From NCBI GenBank assembly GCA_009617715.1, contig VTFK01000058.1, forward strand, positions 124,001 through 188,000: a stretch of DNA of 64,000 nt, read 5' to 3'. The DNA comes from Plectrocnemia conspersa. Its lineage: Eukaryota > Arthropoda > Insecta > Trichoptera > Polycentropodidae. The position numbers and the translations under genes are program-made. The notes under the pieces are model-generated. The model saw only the letters and a list, made by a program, of their open reading frames with translations, ran no database searches and was not told the origin of the DNA. Each line of letters begins with the position of its first letter. Within the stretch, counting starts at the first letter, position 1. Shown one piece after another: positions 50,250 to 63,432 of this stretch.

Positions 50250-51775
50250 TCTCGTTGTGTTTTTATTGCATTTATATATGTATGGATCAGAGTATTTGGT
50301 ATTTAAAATTAAAAAATAAAAATAATAATTTATTATATGCGTATAATTAATATCGAAAGTGAAACCATTAAAGTTCATCGATTGTTAAACGTTTAACGAA
50401 TGATTTTTTTTGAGTTCCTCAGCGACAAAAATGTTTGTTATAAACATCAATTTGTCCTATTTTAATTTAATAACCTAGTTTACCACATTCTCTGTTCATG
50501 ATTGCAATAAAAATTTTAGTGCAGTTTCACCATTTCATTGAAGGAAATGTAGAAACTAACTAGCCGCATACTCGCGAGTTTATAAAATGGTACTACCATT
50601 TTAAGCACACACTGACTGATTTTTGGTGAACTTTTCCACTTCATGTGAAAAACTAGCAGAAACGTCAGTGCTGTCACCAAATAAAAAAAACGCTTTCATT
50701 TTTAATTTCTGACCAAAAACGCCTTTTATTTATTTAGCTCAAACTGTAACCTAAGCAAATATTCAACTAATTTAATTTGTTATTAAATCTGCTGCGATAA
50801 GATAAATAGACTATATTATAATTATAATTCTGTTCAATTATTACAACTTAGGTCTTTTTAAATCTTAATCTCACAGATGAATAGTTAAAAAAAATAACTT
50901 CAGTTGTGCATGTTATATATATACATATAGTGTTTATTTTTGATTAGAACGCTAAATTGCTGATTTCTCAAGAATTTTCATAAAGCCTATTATGCTAAAA
51001 ATTAAATTTGTACGAATATTTTTAAATGTTTTACAACTACCGTATTATTTTATACCGATGCATAAGAAACGGTGGGTCCGTGCTAGATATTTAAAAGTAT
51101 TTACGCTCTCTTGAAAGCTATTTTTAATATAGGCTGAAAGTATTTAAATAGCAAAAATTGTTTTCAAATTTCTCAACTACTCTATTTGTATATGTAATCT
51201 AAAAACTACATTATTTTTTAGCTAAGACAAATTGCAAAAATATATAGAGCTTTTCAGTTTGTTTTTCAATAAAAAATTCCTTACAAAAAAAAAGAGCAAG
51301 GATGACCGAATCCATTTTAAATTATATGTGATTTTAAGAGTATTGCGTGATAATGTACTCACTAATATGTTTCAATAAATAATAAATGTTCCTATTCCTA
51401 AAGTTTTTTTATATTGTAATTACTGACATGCTTAAATATTGGCAAAAAACTATTGCAAAAATAGAAACATTGAGGATATTTTACATATATAAGAATATAT
51501 ATATTTTATTATTTATCAAAATTTTTTGAGAAAGTTTTACAAAAAATAAATAAATAAATTTAATTCTGAATGAATCTTTTATCACCAAGTTCTAACACGA
51601 TTTTAAGTGTAATTTCTACATCGTTGTACAAGCTTAGCACAATTTATTCTCAAGCTTTTTTACCATGTATATACATATACATGACAATTATTTTAAATTA
51701 AACGATAGCTTTAAGATAGAAATCAAACATCTTAAAATTTTAATTATACTACATGGGCTATTTGAATAATTTGTT
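50250..51775. other. AT-rich noncoding DNA
   Basis: Nothing gene-like. Small mixed patches near 50550-50700 hold no element ends that I recognise. Confidence 0.55.
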
Positions 51776-51779
51776 AGAT

Positions 51780-52330
51780 TGTTTTATAACCAGAATGCAA
51801 AGAATGTAGCTTTCGCTTTTACAACGGCCGTAAACATAATTAAATATCTAAATCACACGGCGAGCACACAAATAATATATACTAATAAAAATTCGTAAAG
51901 TAGTCGGTCGTATCCGCTTATATAGGGTTTATATGGTGTTTTAAAGCTTCCGACGGCGATGGGGTGTAATAAAGCGGGGTTTTAAAAAGCGTTTTAATGA
52001 TATGAATAAGTCGTAAAGTCGATGATTTGACTTTGAAGAAAAAACGAGGCAAAGAAAAGGATGACCGGAGAGCTCAAAGGGAGACTCCCGCAGTTGGCCC
52101 GATGAATTATTCACGTTGTGGGCGAGTATCTTGAAAGATGGGTAATAAATTGTGTACCGAAAAGTTCATTGTTTAAATTTTTATTGCAATTAAAGCGCCT
52201 GCTTTTCCGCCTTTCCTTAGAGAGATTTTTTCGTTATTGTTGTAGCTAATTAGGCATTTTGGGCAGTATATTGAAGCCGCGCGAGAGGTGGTACTTACTA
52301 TCGTCGAAAAAGCTTTTTTAAAGATCAACT
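51780..52330. other. GC-raised patch without ORF
   Basis: Mixed-composition DNA with words such as ACAACGGCCGTAAAC, GGCGATGGGGTG and TTGAAGCCGCGCGAGAGG. There is no open frame of note, which favours a noncoding conserved element over an exon. Confidence 0.3.
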
Positions 52331-52339
52331 TAATTATGC

Positions 52340-53075
52340 TAATAAAATCACCGCTTATATAAAATTAAACATTATTATGACATCAAGGTATTTTGTTTAC
52401 ATACACAGGTATATTATATATTATATTTATATAACGCTATGAGACTGAAAATAATTAGTTTTAAAAACTAAATTTTTTTATTACTCTCTAAAATATTTTT
52501 CTGATATTGCAAAGGTATAAGAATTTTTTTAATCACACTATATACATATGATATAATTAATAAAAATATAGTATACAAATTCACATTAAATTAAATGATA
52601 ATATATTTGAAAAAAATATGTCCAATAATTTTAATCAAAATATTACATACAGCAAAAATCTTCTACTACAAAAAAAGAACATATTATAAAAGTATAATTA
52701 TTACCTAATGTAATAAAAAAATATTACATGAATTAACACTATGTAAAAAAGCAACAATAAACTATTTTATACCGAAAACTGTGCTTTATATAAAGTTGTT
52801 ATTTGTGTGGTCGCCACAAATATAATTTAATTTGTCGTGTTTGAGTTAAAAAATAAAACTAAAATATAATTAAATATAATATCTATCATATTGAACCATA
52901 AAAATATAGCTACAAATATTTTTTTAAGATCATTGTTGACAATGTTAAATATAACTAAAATCAGCTTGTAATTTACTAGTCATGTTTGTACAAAATATAA
53001 AATATTTTTTACATTATTAATAATAAATACATAACTTTATTATTTTTTTATTTATTAAAATTTACCTGTTCTCTC
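52340..53075. other. Very AT-rich noncoding DNA
   Basis: Almost pure A/T with no feature. Confidence 0.6.
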
Positions 53076-53079
53076 ATCG

Positions 53080-53500
53080 AATATTTTCAATCCCCTTTTA
53101 ATTTGGCCAAAGTGTGAAAACGTACCGGCGAGAGATCGAACGATACAATTTTTCGTCGGTCCCTTAATGGAGCTCATGACAGAATTTAAAAGCAAAACAA
53201 AAATAACATCGTTACGGATGAGATGAAATCCCCATACGCTAATGGAAGGACCGAGCGATAAAGAGATGAATCTCATACATACACGTACTCATCGATCGCT
53301 AATTGACGACTTCGTGTATGGGATTAATTGGGAACACGGTACGACGCCGGAGATGGCAATGTTTGATGCAATTTTTAAAATTAGCACAAGGCATTACACA
53401 CAATGTTGCGCATTGTGTTTCATACAATTTTTTGCATAATGAAGATTGCTTGGGAAGCGGTGGTAAAATTGCCTTTTTATTGTGCGTAATCGACAGCAGA
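53080..53500. other. GC-raised island, overlapping short ORFs on both strands
   Basis: Four ORFs of 65-77 codons overlap on both strands with no shared family, the pattern of noncoding DNA. It contains an inverted CAATGTTGCG/CGCATTGTG word near 53401-53420. Possible regulatory DNA. Confidence 0.3.
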
Positions 53501-53869
53501 TGCTTCATACTTTTATGTTTATCGCTTAAAAGTTAATAATATATTATTATGTATACATACATATGTGGTCGTTGTTCGAGGTGCATTTTTAAAAACATTT
53601 TATGTTACTAAAAGACATTGTGCGAAAGACATTCGAGAGAGAGAGAGTTAAGATATATACCATACAATCAGTTGGTAACACTACCGTTTTAGATAGGGCG
53701 TGAGTGATATGTTAAAGTTTACCAGGCCTTATTAGCAACAATATTATTTCAGTCATATATGCGTATCTTCTGTCCATCAAATGTAAAATGTGGCATCGAT
53801 TTCAAGATAACATAATTTATTTTTATAATAAAAAAATATTATTATTACGTTATAAATATCGTTTGATCT

Positions 53870-54300
53870 CTGCCACACCCTGTAGGATATATGTATGCAT
53901 CGTCGAATTAAGGCTGAAATGCAAGGTCCTTATCGCCAGAGCATCCTTCGGAAAAAGCATGTCGGTTGTGTGGAACAATGACTCGGAGTGTCCAGGACAT
54001 GAAGTCCTGCTGACTGACGGTTCAATGCGACGGCAGCAGCTGAAAGACGACCAAAGGTTGGGGGGTAGATTCCGCGGACGCCCGATATCCATCTGCAGAT
54101 TTATTTGCATACAAGTGAAGGTCCGGTCGTTGCATTTCCCACCGCGCGCAAATAAATGCCTTTTATGTAGATGACGATGCCAGCCGAGCTGATTGATGAC
54201 GATACTTTAACAGGAGGAATAAGTTGCACATGCACCCAAAATAATGCGCCCGGTTTTGCAAGTGCATTCGCGAAAATAAAAACAAAAGCAGCTCACTGAT
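53870..54300. other. GC-raised island
   Basis: A 128-codon plus ORF (53788-54174) and an 86-codon minus ORF overlap here; both are unmatched. The stretch CACACCCTGTAGG near 53876 resembles one inverted end of a mariner-type element, but no partner end or coding relic was found. The 3' part (CCGCGCGCAAATAAATGCC) looks like conserved noncoding sequence. Confidence 0.3.
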
Positions 54301-54304
54301 GTAT

Positions 54305-56590
54305 GGCAATGATCCGACGATAAAGCTCTGGAGCGAATCAGATAAATGGGGTTATTTTGAAGTTTAATTAAAAGTAAATTAAATTTAGATTAACGATAAT
54401 CTACCAAAGAACCAAATAAAAATCTAACGAGACTTTTAATCATAGTATACTTTTTAATTATTTAATAATTAAATTCTTTCGGTCGAAGAGCAATATATTC
54501 ACAGTATTAACACAAAGCACCATCGGTGCAGAATATGCAACAATTCTGAAAATCACAGATTGTTAACAAGATATTAAAAATATGTTTCACAACAACTTTG
54601 CGCTTTATTTGCCACAAATTAAAATAAAATGTAAAATTATACGCTATTACAAACTTTAATATTAGTAGGAAATGATTTTTAATTTTAGTAAAACTTTGCT
54701 CTCAACAAATAGTTTGAAACAAGCTTGAATTCATACTTGTGATTTACAGTCTATGATAGCTATGTATAATATGTTTTTTGATCAAAATTTATTTATTTTA
54801 TTCAAGCAATTCTGTTCCATAGATTTATTTTTTTCTAGCACATGTACATGCTCTGATTTAAATAATATACGTTTTAGAGCAAAAATATTAAACTTAGATA
54901 ATATTGTAAATCTAATTTTAATCTTTCACAAATAATTAATTTATTATATTAACGGCATACTCAAATTTTTAAATAATTAAAAATGTATCTGGATCTAAAT
55001 GCTAAATATTATATTTAGATTTTTTTATTAATCTATTAACTGTGCGATAATTTAGTGCGTTAAATTTTATGTCAAATAAGCTTAAACTTATTTTTTCATG
55101 ATTATTATCATAAGAATTAGTGATCCATAGAAGATATGGATTAAAATTATTTATAATAAAAATGACAAATTTTGCTCTGTGAAGATACATAATGAAGAAG
55201 GAATATTTTTTATTACATTTGAAAATTGAATCTGGTTCACAGTCCATTTAAAAAGTTTAAGAGTTCTAGATATAAACCCTTCATAATTGAAGGTATGTGT
55301 TTTACTCTTGTTTGAATACATAAAGATGTTTATTGATAAAACTTCCTAAATATTTTACTTTTAACGATATTATCCGAGAAGAAAGATATAAAATTAAGCG
55401 TTAATAATGAATTTATATTAGTGCTGATTTTATGATTATATTCATAAAAAATAATGGTATAACTCAAGATTAATTAAATTTATCATATATTTTTTTTATT
55501 TACGAGATAAAATTTGCAAAGCTATTTTCAAAAATAGAATTTGACTCAATGTATAAAAGTTACACCTCATACCATTTATGCCAGATAAGGGTGTACCTTA
55601 AAGCAAAGAGTTTTGGGCATCGGTTAAGATTGAAATATTGAAATATTTTTTAAATATAAAAGCTTCGTAAACACCAACCCAAATATAATCAGTAGCATAA
55701 TTTAACATAACATTTCAAATGTCATACGTGATTTATGTATTTGACGTGTATAGGTATATGATTGACGTTCTATGATGTCAGTCAGCTCAAAGGGATAGTG
55801 CATGGAAAATTAATATATATTTTTGGCATTTGGCATTTATGACAGTTTTAACTAATTAATTTATAAAATAACACGAGTTTTGATCTTTGATATATTGTTT
55901 TTAGAATAACTATTACATAGTATTTTAAAAAAATATTTTTTAGTGAAGTATATTCACAATTTTTTTAACTACGGATTTGTATTTTTATTTTTTATTTACT
56001 AATTTTTCTAGTCAATTATAAATACAAGTAGATCTCATATTTTACATTTTGTAATATAATGCATATTATATTTTATAATAACATTATAAATATAACGAGA
56101 AACGACAGCGTGTTAAAATTTAATATAGCGCTTGATACGTGTTCCTAGAATTTAATATTAAATTAAAGCACACATTATATAATAGAAACGTTAGAATAGA
56201 AACATTAAATCAATATTTTAATACTAAAACCCGCATGCAATTGCGACGCAAACATGAAAATATCCGTTCTGGTACTCACAGTAATAAATCGTGCATTGTG
56301 GTCTCTATATATGACATAGTGCACATTTAATAATATCGTTACTTTCCTTAGGGCTAATGTAATAAACGGCGTTTTGTGATCGTAAAATATGTGAGTAAAC
56401 TATTCGCATACATCTCGATTATATTTTTATATTATAGACAGAGTAAAAAATCGTGGATTTTTATTAATATTATATATGTAAATGTACAAAAAATGTTTGA
56501 AATACAATATGAAAATTTTCACATACCCAATGTATTATTACTGCATTACAAAGTTAATACAGAATTAACCAAAGTATTTATAACAATTCA
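54305..56590. other. AT-rich noncoding DNA
   Basis: No gene recognised. Short AT-rich ORFs at 54753-54935, 55002-55247 (minus), 56139-56330 and 56376-56594 give hydrophobic or Asn/Lys-rich translations of the kind that A/T DNA yields by chance. Confidence 0.5.
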
Positions 56591-56599
56591 ATAGCGAAA

Positions 56600-56652
56600 C
56601 AGTAACTATCCAAACCGCTCTAAACCAACGTTCTAACCACTAAGCTATCGGC
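56600..56652 (-). repeat. tRNA-like SINE relic with Pol III A box
   Basis: The minus strand reads GCCGATAGCTTAGTGGTTAG then AACG, a good match to the start and D-arm (A box) of a eukaryotic tRNA. No B box or paired arms follow, so it is a truncated tRNA-derived repeat rather than a gene. Confidence 0.4.
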
Positions 56653-56949
56653 TAATTAAAATTAAATCCATAAAGCAGTGCCATTAAGAAGTTCGATACT
56701 TCAATAACCACAGCATTACGGTTAAGTATAACTAAATATACAATATAAAATAATATTGAATTTAAGAACTAATATAGTCATACCCTATATTTATTTATAA
56801 ACATATAAAATTAAACGTTTATTTGATAAGAGTAATAAGACGATACAGTAAATATTAAAGCTATCGTCTCGTAAAAAAATGGTAGTCACATATAAATTTT
56901 TTATTGGAATTTTTTTCATAAATCGTTCAGATAAAATTATTTTTCCTAC

Positions 56950-57310
56950 TCTTTTTCCACATACACGTTTGTCGAGAACAGAGAGCATTTCCTGATATCC
57001 ACCGCGCTCAACCGTCTCATCCACTTGTTCAACCATCGAAGGCTTTCGCGCAGGCCACATTTCAACGCTCGACCTAAGCACACATGACAGGTTACGGTAC
57101 AAATGGCATTACGTGCGCGGCGGCGGTGCATTTGCATAAATCGCGTTGCCCGGCTGTTATTTTAAATCTTGGCTGGTGCACAAAAGGAGCATTTTTCCAT
57201 GACTGTTGTGTGTTGTGTGCCATTGTGCTGTTTGCCTGTGGTAAATATACTGTTCCTCCTCCTGTTGCGGTCTCCCGTTGTCAGTCCCTGTCTGCCTGCC
57301 TATGGTAGGT
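56950..57310. other. GC-raised island, ORFs on both strands
   Basis: Minus ORFs 56791-57102 and 56946-57137 and plus ORFs 57084-57308 and 57169-57480 overlap; none has a recognised family. Words such as GTGCGCGGCGGCGGTGC and ATTTGCATAAAT (octamer-like, near 57131) suggest regulatory DNA. Confidence 0.35.
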
Positions 57311-57319
57311 ATTCATGCT

Positions 57320-59520
57320 GTATCGTGAGCTGTTATACCAAACAGTACACTATCATGCAAAATCATATTGGACTTATTTTAGCTCAATACTTGAGAAGGG
57401 TTATACAAAATAATTATAAAGTGAATTCAAGGAAGTTCGATGTAAGCAATGAAAGAAACGAATGGAGTTTAATCAATTAAGGCATCCCGAAAGCAGCGAC
57501 GGAATTTCGTGACATAAGACCCAGCAAAGTAGGGAATGAAGAGAGGTTAATAAAATACCTATTGTACTATTTCATTTACAGAGGAGGTTCTGCAATTATT
57601 GACAGCATGCCGAAACATATAGTGTAATGATAAAAATAACAAACATTTCTTTTTATAAAGTTAAGAGTTATTACATTAGTTTAGGAATCATTTGGTAGAT
57701 CTGCTTGTTTATAGAGAAAAAGTTATTGCAAATACCTTATTTTAATATAAAAGGTATACAAAAAAATCGCAAATATTAAAGGTTAGGTTAAGATCGACGC
57801 TTAGCAGCGAATTAATGTTAAGGAGACCCGAGAATTTCTGCTTTTACCCGGATTTTTTATTTCTTTTTTACTAAAAATGTTGTTTTAAATAACATCACTT
57901 TATTACAATAAATATGTAAGAAAATAAAAATTTAAGTGAACGTACACAATAAAAACTATTGTGTAAGTGGCATTAAAAATATATATTTTAATAACGGGGT
58001 AGATTTATTAGAACGGTTTCTTATAATTTAGATAGTTCGAAATCAGTTATTAAAATTACTACTGAAGAGAATACTGGTGACGATTTAATTAGTATGATTT
58101 TGATATTAAAAAAAATTAGGAAAGCAACGAATAAACAATTATAATATTTTTCGGTAAAAAGCAAAATTTAAAATTTAAAATTTTGCAAAATGTCAATCTT
58201 TTAAATAAATATTTGCTCACAATTAAGCTAACATCAACGGAAAGCGAGCGAGCTAGCTGGAATATTCAATACGAAAATTAGAAATATACTATCTGATTTG
58301 GTCTTTAAAAAATAAATATTTTGCTCCGCAAAAATAAAAAATGTATTCTTATTTTATTTATTTATAATTTCTGTTTTGTATATTCATACATATATAATTT
58401 AATAATAGTGGTTTTTGTAGTTGTTATAAATAAATATACATTTTTTATTATGCTGAAATATACTCTGCTTTTCTAAATACATACAAATATTTTCTCACGA
58501 AAGAAGTCTTGATTCTAGACTTTCCGCGACTTTAAAATATAAAAAAATACAGCATTTTAAGCAGCAGTAATAATTCTTAGATTAAATAATTTTACTTAGA
58601 ATTAATAAATTATTAAATACAACTAAATCTTATAACTGCATTATAAGCTACAAAAGTGGTATATGTCGATGACTAATACCTGAAATATCTAGTTTTATTT
58701 TTTATTTTTTTCGTGTCTGGGATTATTGAATATTATGTATAATTTAAATACTGATTCATCATTATATATTAGGTTACTAATACCTAGAATACTTGGGTTT
58801 GAATCTCGTATAAACCCCAGTGTATTTAAATTTATATAGTGAGTCTAGGAAAATTCTAGATATTTCTAAGCTCACGGATAAATATCGTGATGAATATTTA
58901 AAATAAAATTTATCTAGATCGTGCACAGTGAATAATTAAAGCTTATAATAAATTAAATAGTTTTCACTGATTTACATACTTTTTATGGTATACTGTTTTA
59001 GTCTGGTGGTTTTACTCAGTTGAATAAATAAAATAAACATATTCTTTATCACTCGTGACTCATTTGATCATCAAGTTTCTAGGGAGCTTTTCTGGCCAGT
59101 CACTACCACGTCGATCTATTGATTGTAAGCACTGCTAAAATATAAACTTAGATTTATAATTTATAAAGTTTTATTTACATATAAAACTTTTATTTTTGGT
59201 GAAAGGTTTTATTACTGTCAGGAAAGCGCTCTGTTTATATGTTTTCAATAATTTCTAGTAATAGGTGGATGGTAAACATATTTTACATTATGGATTCGTA
59301 GAATAAATAATTGGTTGTTGGCCAAGAATATAAACCAGAGTATTAAAAAATGATTTTTTTTTATTTCAAGAGCTTTTAAAACATTAAACATATATAATGG
59401 TAAGTGAATTAGGGGTAAATGTTTAAGTTAAACAGTTTAAATATGTTTTTCTCGATTTAAAAAATAGAAAGAAACAAGTTAGGATAAATTCTGTTCATTT
59501 CAAAAAGATATAAATATCTA
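57320..59520. other. AT-rich noncoding DNA
   Basis: No gene seen. A GGTTAGGTTA word at about 57781 is a very short telomere-like motif. Confidence 0.5.
58770..58820 (+). repeat. tRNA-like relic with anticodon-type arm and B box
   Basis: TAGGT-TACTAAT-ACCTA (58770-58786) forms a perfect 5-bp stem with a 7-nt loop, the geometry of an anticodon arm. It is followed by GGGTTTGAATCTC (58795-58807), a B-box-like T-arm. No D-arm or acceptor stem is recognisable. Probably the remains of a tRNA-derived SINE. Confidence 0.35.
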
Positions 59521-59527
59521 CAATGTC

Positions 59528-59581
59528 ATGTCATTATTATATATTATAAGCACTATTGTTTATAATATATAATAATGACAT
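59528..59581. repeat. 21-bp perfect inverted repeat with 12-bp spacer
   Basis: ATGTCATTATTATATATTATA (21 bases, 59528-59548) and its exact reverse complement (59561-59581) flank AGCACTATTGTT. It sits directly upstream of a decayed LINE piece. Possibly a foldback element or RNA hairpin. Confidence 0.8.
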
Positions 59582-59599
59582 ACTAAGTAATGTAGAAAA

Positions 59600-59830
59600 A
59601 TGTAAATTACACCTGATTGAGGACAAGACTTATAAGTGAAAGTTTTAAAGATATGATCGATAAATTAAATAAAGAATTTAGTATATTATTATAAAAATGA
59701 TTAAATAATACTTTACTTAAATTATATGAGATTAAACTAAAAGTATGTATATTAAAGATCAATCATAATATCAAAATAGTTGGAGGTAATCAAAATATTC
59801 GCATCAGCACATAATATCATGTATAAATTA
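59600..59830 (+). pseudogene. Decayed second copy of the LINE at 46880
   Basis: Aligns base by base, with many changes, to 46890-47110. TTAAATAAAGAATTTAGTATA matches the other copy's TTAAATAATGAATTAAGTATA; ACTTAAATTATATGAGATTA and AAGTATGTATATTAA also have counterparts. The FADD block is mutated. Frames are broken throughout. Confidence 0.6.
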
Positions 59831-59834
59831 AAAT

Positions 59835-62800
59835 CACAGGTATCCAAAAACAACATAAAATCAATTATTAAAATACCTACTCTTTACAGTACCTTGCTAA
59901 CAAAAAATTTTTTTTTTCCAAATAATATTTATATAGCTTACAAACCTAAATAAAACCCTAAAGAAATATTAACTTAGTAAATTTAGTATAAGCATAAAAT
60001 GTAATATAAATGTATATCATATTATTTTATCTCCGTACGTATATTAATTTTTTTTTTAATTTTTTATTGTATGATACTTTCTTTGATTATACATAATTAA
60101 TTTTATGATGCAAAATTCAAGGTAAAATTATTTATGATTATAAATAATTAAATAATTGAAGCCCTAAATTAATATTTAATTAAATCTTTTATCGAAATAG
60201 TATTACAGAAAAGTTCAAATAAAAAAATCAAATATATATCATTTTATTCCAATCACATTCCTTTGAAAGCCCGTCGTTCAGTAATTTTATTCGCGTAACT
60301 CTCTCATACACATTTTATAATTTCATACAAGTTTCCAATGCGAAAATTGAATTTCGCACATGCGAAAATTTCACTACATAAAACGATTAAAAAAAAAAGC
60401 AATTTACTTTACTGTATAGTGATTCCTGTTATAATTATTTGTGAATTTAAAGCAGAGCATTATTTGTAGCAATTTACCGATATGTATTTTTGATTAAATT
60501 AAAAATAAATTAAAAAATATTAAACTTCAATAGTGTATAAAAAAATCTGAATTAGCATAATCGTGATAGCCTCAGGGTCTCATATTCGGTGCAAAATATG
60601 GTGATTTACCGATCATCTTTGTAACCTCCGGCCTAATCCAATATTAAAAATTCACGATGGCGAAAATTATATTTTTTAATAATGAACATACGCTACATTC
60701 GAATCTGTGGATATGCTTAAAAATAATTTAATTTCAAATAATATGAAAAAAAATAAGACCGAATCATTTCATGTGATTTGCACCATTTGGCTTATAACGG
60801 AAACCCTTTATTTATTGTTACAAGAACGGTATATGCAATTTGGACATTAATTAATAAATTGGTTTTCAAAAATATTACGTTCTAGAAAGCTTAGTATAAG
60901 AAAGTCTAGCAGCAGCATAAAACCCTTTGAGGATTAGTGATTTTCATCTACAACCCGTGTACCGCTGAGAAAGATAAGCCTAGTATAAATATGTTGTGTG
61001 TTATTCTCAGAAATTAATAACAAACGCGTTGTCGAGCTGTTATCTGAAGGTCATATGAATCCCAAGAGATTTAAGCACAATTCTACAAACTAGCTATTCA
61101 AAGAAAATATAAAAATAGTCATAAATTATTTATTAATTATATATTAATTTAATTTATGAATATAAAACAATATTACTGATTAAAAAAATCAGGCTTACAT
61201 GCTGTAAAACTATTTTTTATATAAGAGTTAAATCTGAATGCGTATTTTAATCGTCAGGAAAAATACATTTTAAAATGTAGATTTTATACATATGAAATAA
61301 TTAAGTAAAATAACACATGTAAGTTAAATGTATACTTGTTTTATGGTACTTGCTCTATATTCCACGTATCTTGAGAAAATACAATACGTATAACATTCGC
61401 GATTCACGTTACATATACTCGAGATCTCTTTACGTTCGTGCCACAGTAAAAGCGAACTTCGGTCATGTTACTTTATTGTCATACAGTTAAATATTTATCG
61501 CAGAGCTCTGCGGCGCACGACGTATGTTTGTCATAAAAACGACATTTTAGACAAAACAGTTTTCTCAATATACAAATTATACGAAGAACGTTAAATATTT
61601 ATTTATTTTTTATAAACATGTAATCAATCAGTCAAGGAATATATTGTTGTTTACGAGGAATACTGTTTTATATTATTAAAATTTGACAACGGATCATACA
61701 TTATTTATGTATGCTGTAAAAATATATTAAGACTTTCTTTATTAAAAATAATAATATTTTGTAAATTATACAATATAAAGAAAATTATTTAAGTAACGTT
61801 TTTATTTCAATGCTTTGTCTATGTCTTTTTAAAAAAAAAATATAATGTATTATAATTCATTTTGTCAGTATTTGCATTATTTGTACTTGCTATCCTTTAG
61901 CTTAGTTTATACAGTCCTTGACTTTTCATGTTAGTTTAACAAAAAATTAAATTTGAGCTATTTTCACTATAATAATGTAAGTTTCAGAGATGAACGAAAA
62001 ATTAATAATTCTTAAATAATTTACTATATTTTTGATTTAAAATTGTTATTGCTATTAAAATTTCTGTTAAAAGAGAAGTCGTCTGTTTTAAGATTTATAT
62101 CTAGTTCGGTTGTAATTTCATTTAGTTCGCTAATAACTTATTTAGTTAGTATACTATCCTTAATCAAATGGGAGGGAGCTTATTCCCTACATTACTTATC
62201 ATAGATATTAAAATTTCACTCCATGCATAACCAATCTTTTTAACAGCATTATAATTATCAAAATTCCACTAACTATTTGACATTATGTTCATGAAGAGCT
62301 TTAACTGCATGCCTAAATGTAGTCCGTATTTAATATCGTTTAAATAATGTATGTTGTATTCGAAAAAGGTAACATAATTTTTGTGTTACGAGGGATCCAA
62401 CATCGGATTCGCTTAAGTCAAGAAATAACTACTATAAATCGTATACTACTATCATAAATATTAATTACCATTAAAATACTCACTAGATCAAGGAAATAAG
62501 AAAAGCTCCGAGGTTATCTATCAGAATTAAAAAGACGGTTTAAACAACACGAAAAATATAAACTTGGATCTCATAAGTGTAGATACACTTATTTATAGAT
62601 TAAAGTACAATATTGGTAAGCCTAAGATTATTACGTCAAAGATGTATCGTGATTGTAAATATAGATACTAAGTTTAAATATCGTTCTTTTATGTTATAGG
62701 CCATAATATTTTTTTTATTATTTAGTTTAACTTCTAAAGCCATATACCGTCGTAAACCCCGACATAATAATTCAGTTGGCGCGTTAGACGTTAAGTGTCC

Positions 62801-63425
62801 ATCATCGCTTCTCTTATGTTATTTTCGAGGGTTTATTTTATACTCTGTACAGTTTATTTTCACTTTTGACACCACGCCGACCGGTTACTAGTAAGGCGAA
62901 AAACGCCATAATTTCATACGGCTGTTTGTCGCATCGTCACTCTTTTTTCTTTCTGTCTATTTTTGTAAAAATAAACTGATTTAGAGCGAGACACGTCCGT
63001 GATGACACGTATTCTTGCCGACGTTGTTTATGCCGAGATTGCCCGGGAAGACTCCCATGGGAAGCTGTGTAGTGCTTGGAGAAGATTGCCGTCAACGGCA
63101 AAGGGTTATATTATATAAGATGATATAAAGCAGTGAATCAATTACCGAATCCGTTGATATAGGCCTATGGCAGCCCCAGGAGATTTGTGGATTGTATATA
63201 TCTCAAGAAAAGTGCAAAATATTATTTTTAGTGCGTTATTTAATAAGCTAAAATAAAGTTATTATTTAGAATTTTTTGACTATTATACAGTAAGTAACAA
63301 ATAATAAGAATAAATATTGATTTTAAGGACCGGTATCTAATTGTTATATTATTTGAACTGTAAATAAGCTCATACATTTAATACATTAAAACTCATTTTC
63401 CAAGGATTACACTTCTGAAAATTAT
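59835..63425. other. Noncoding DNA
   Basis: Mostly AT-rich. GC-raised patches lie at about 61390-61560 and 62740-63120 without an ORF of interest. No exon or element ends recognised. Confidence 0.5.
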
Positions 63426-63432
63426 CAAAATA

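Noticed and set aside
53876..53890. Mariner-type end CACACCCTGTA
   Set aside because: Too short to support alone; no partner end and no transposase relic nearby.
53788..54174. 128-codon ORF as a gene
   Set aside because: It begins in A/T low-complexity DNA, overlaps an antisense ORF and has no recognisable family.
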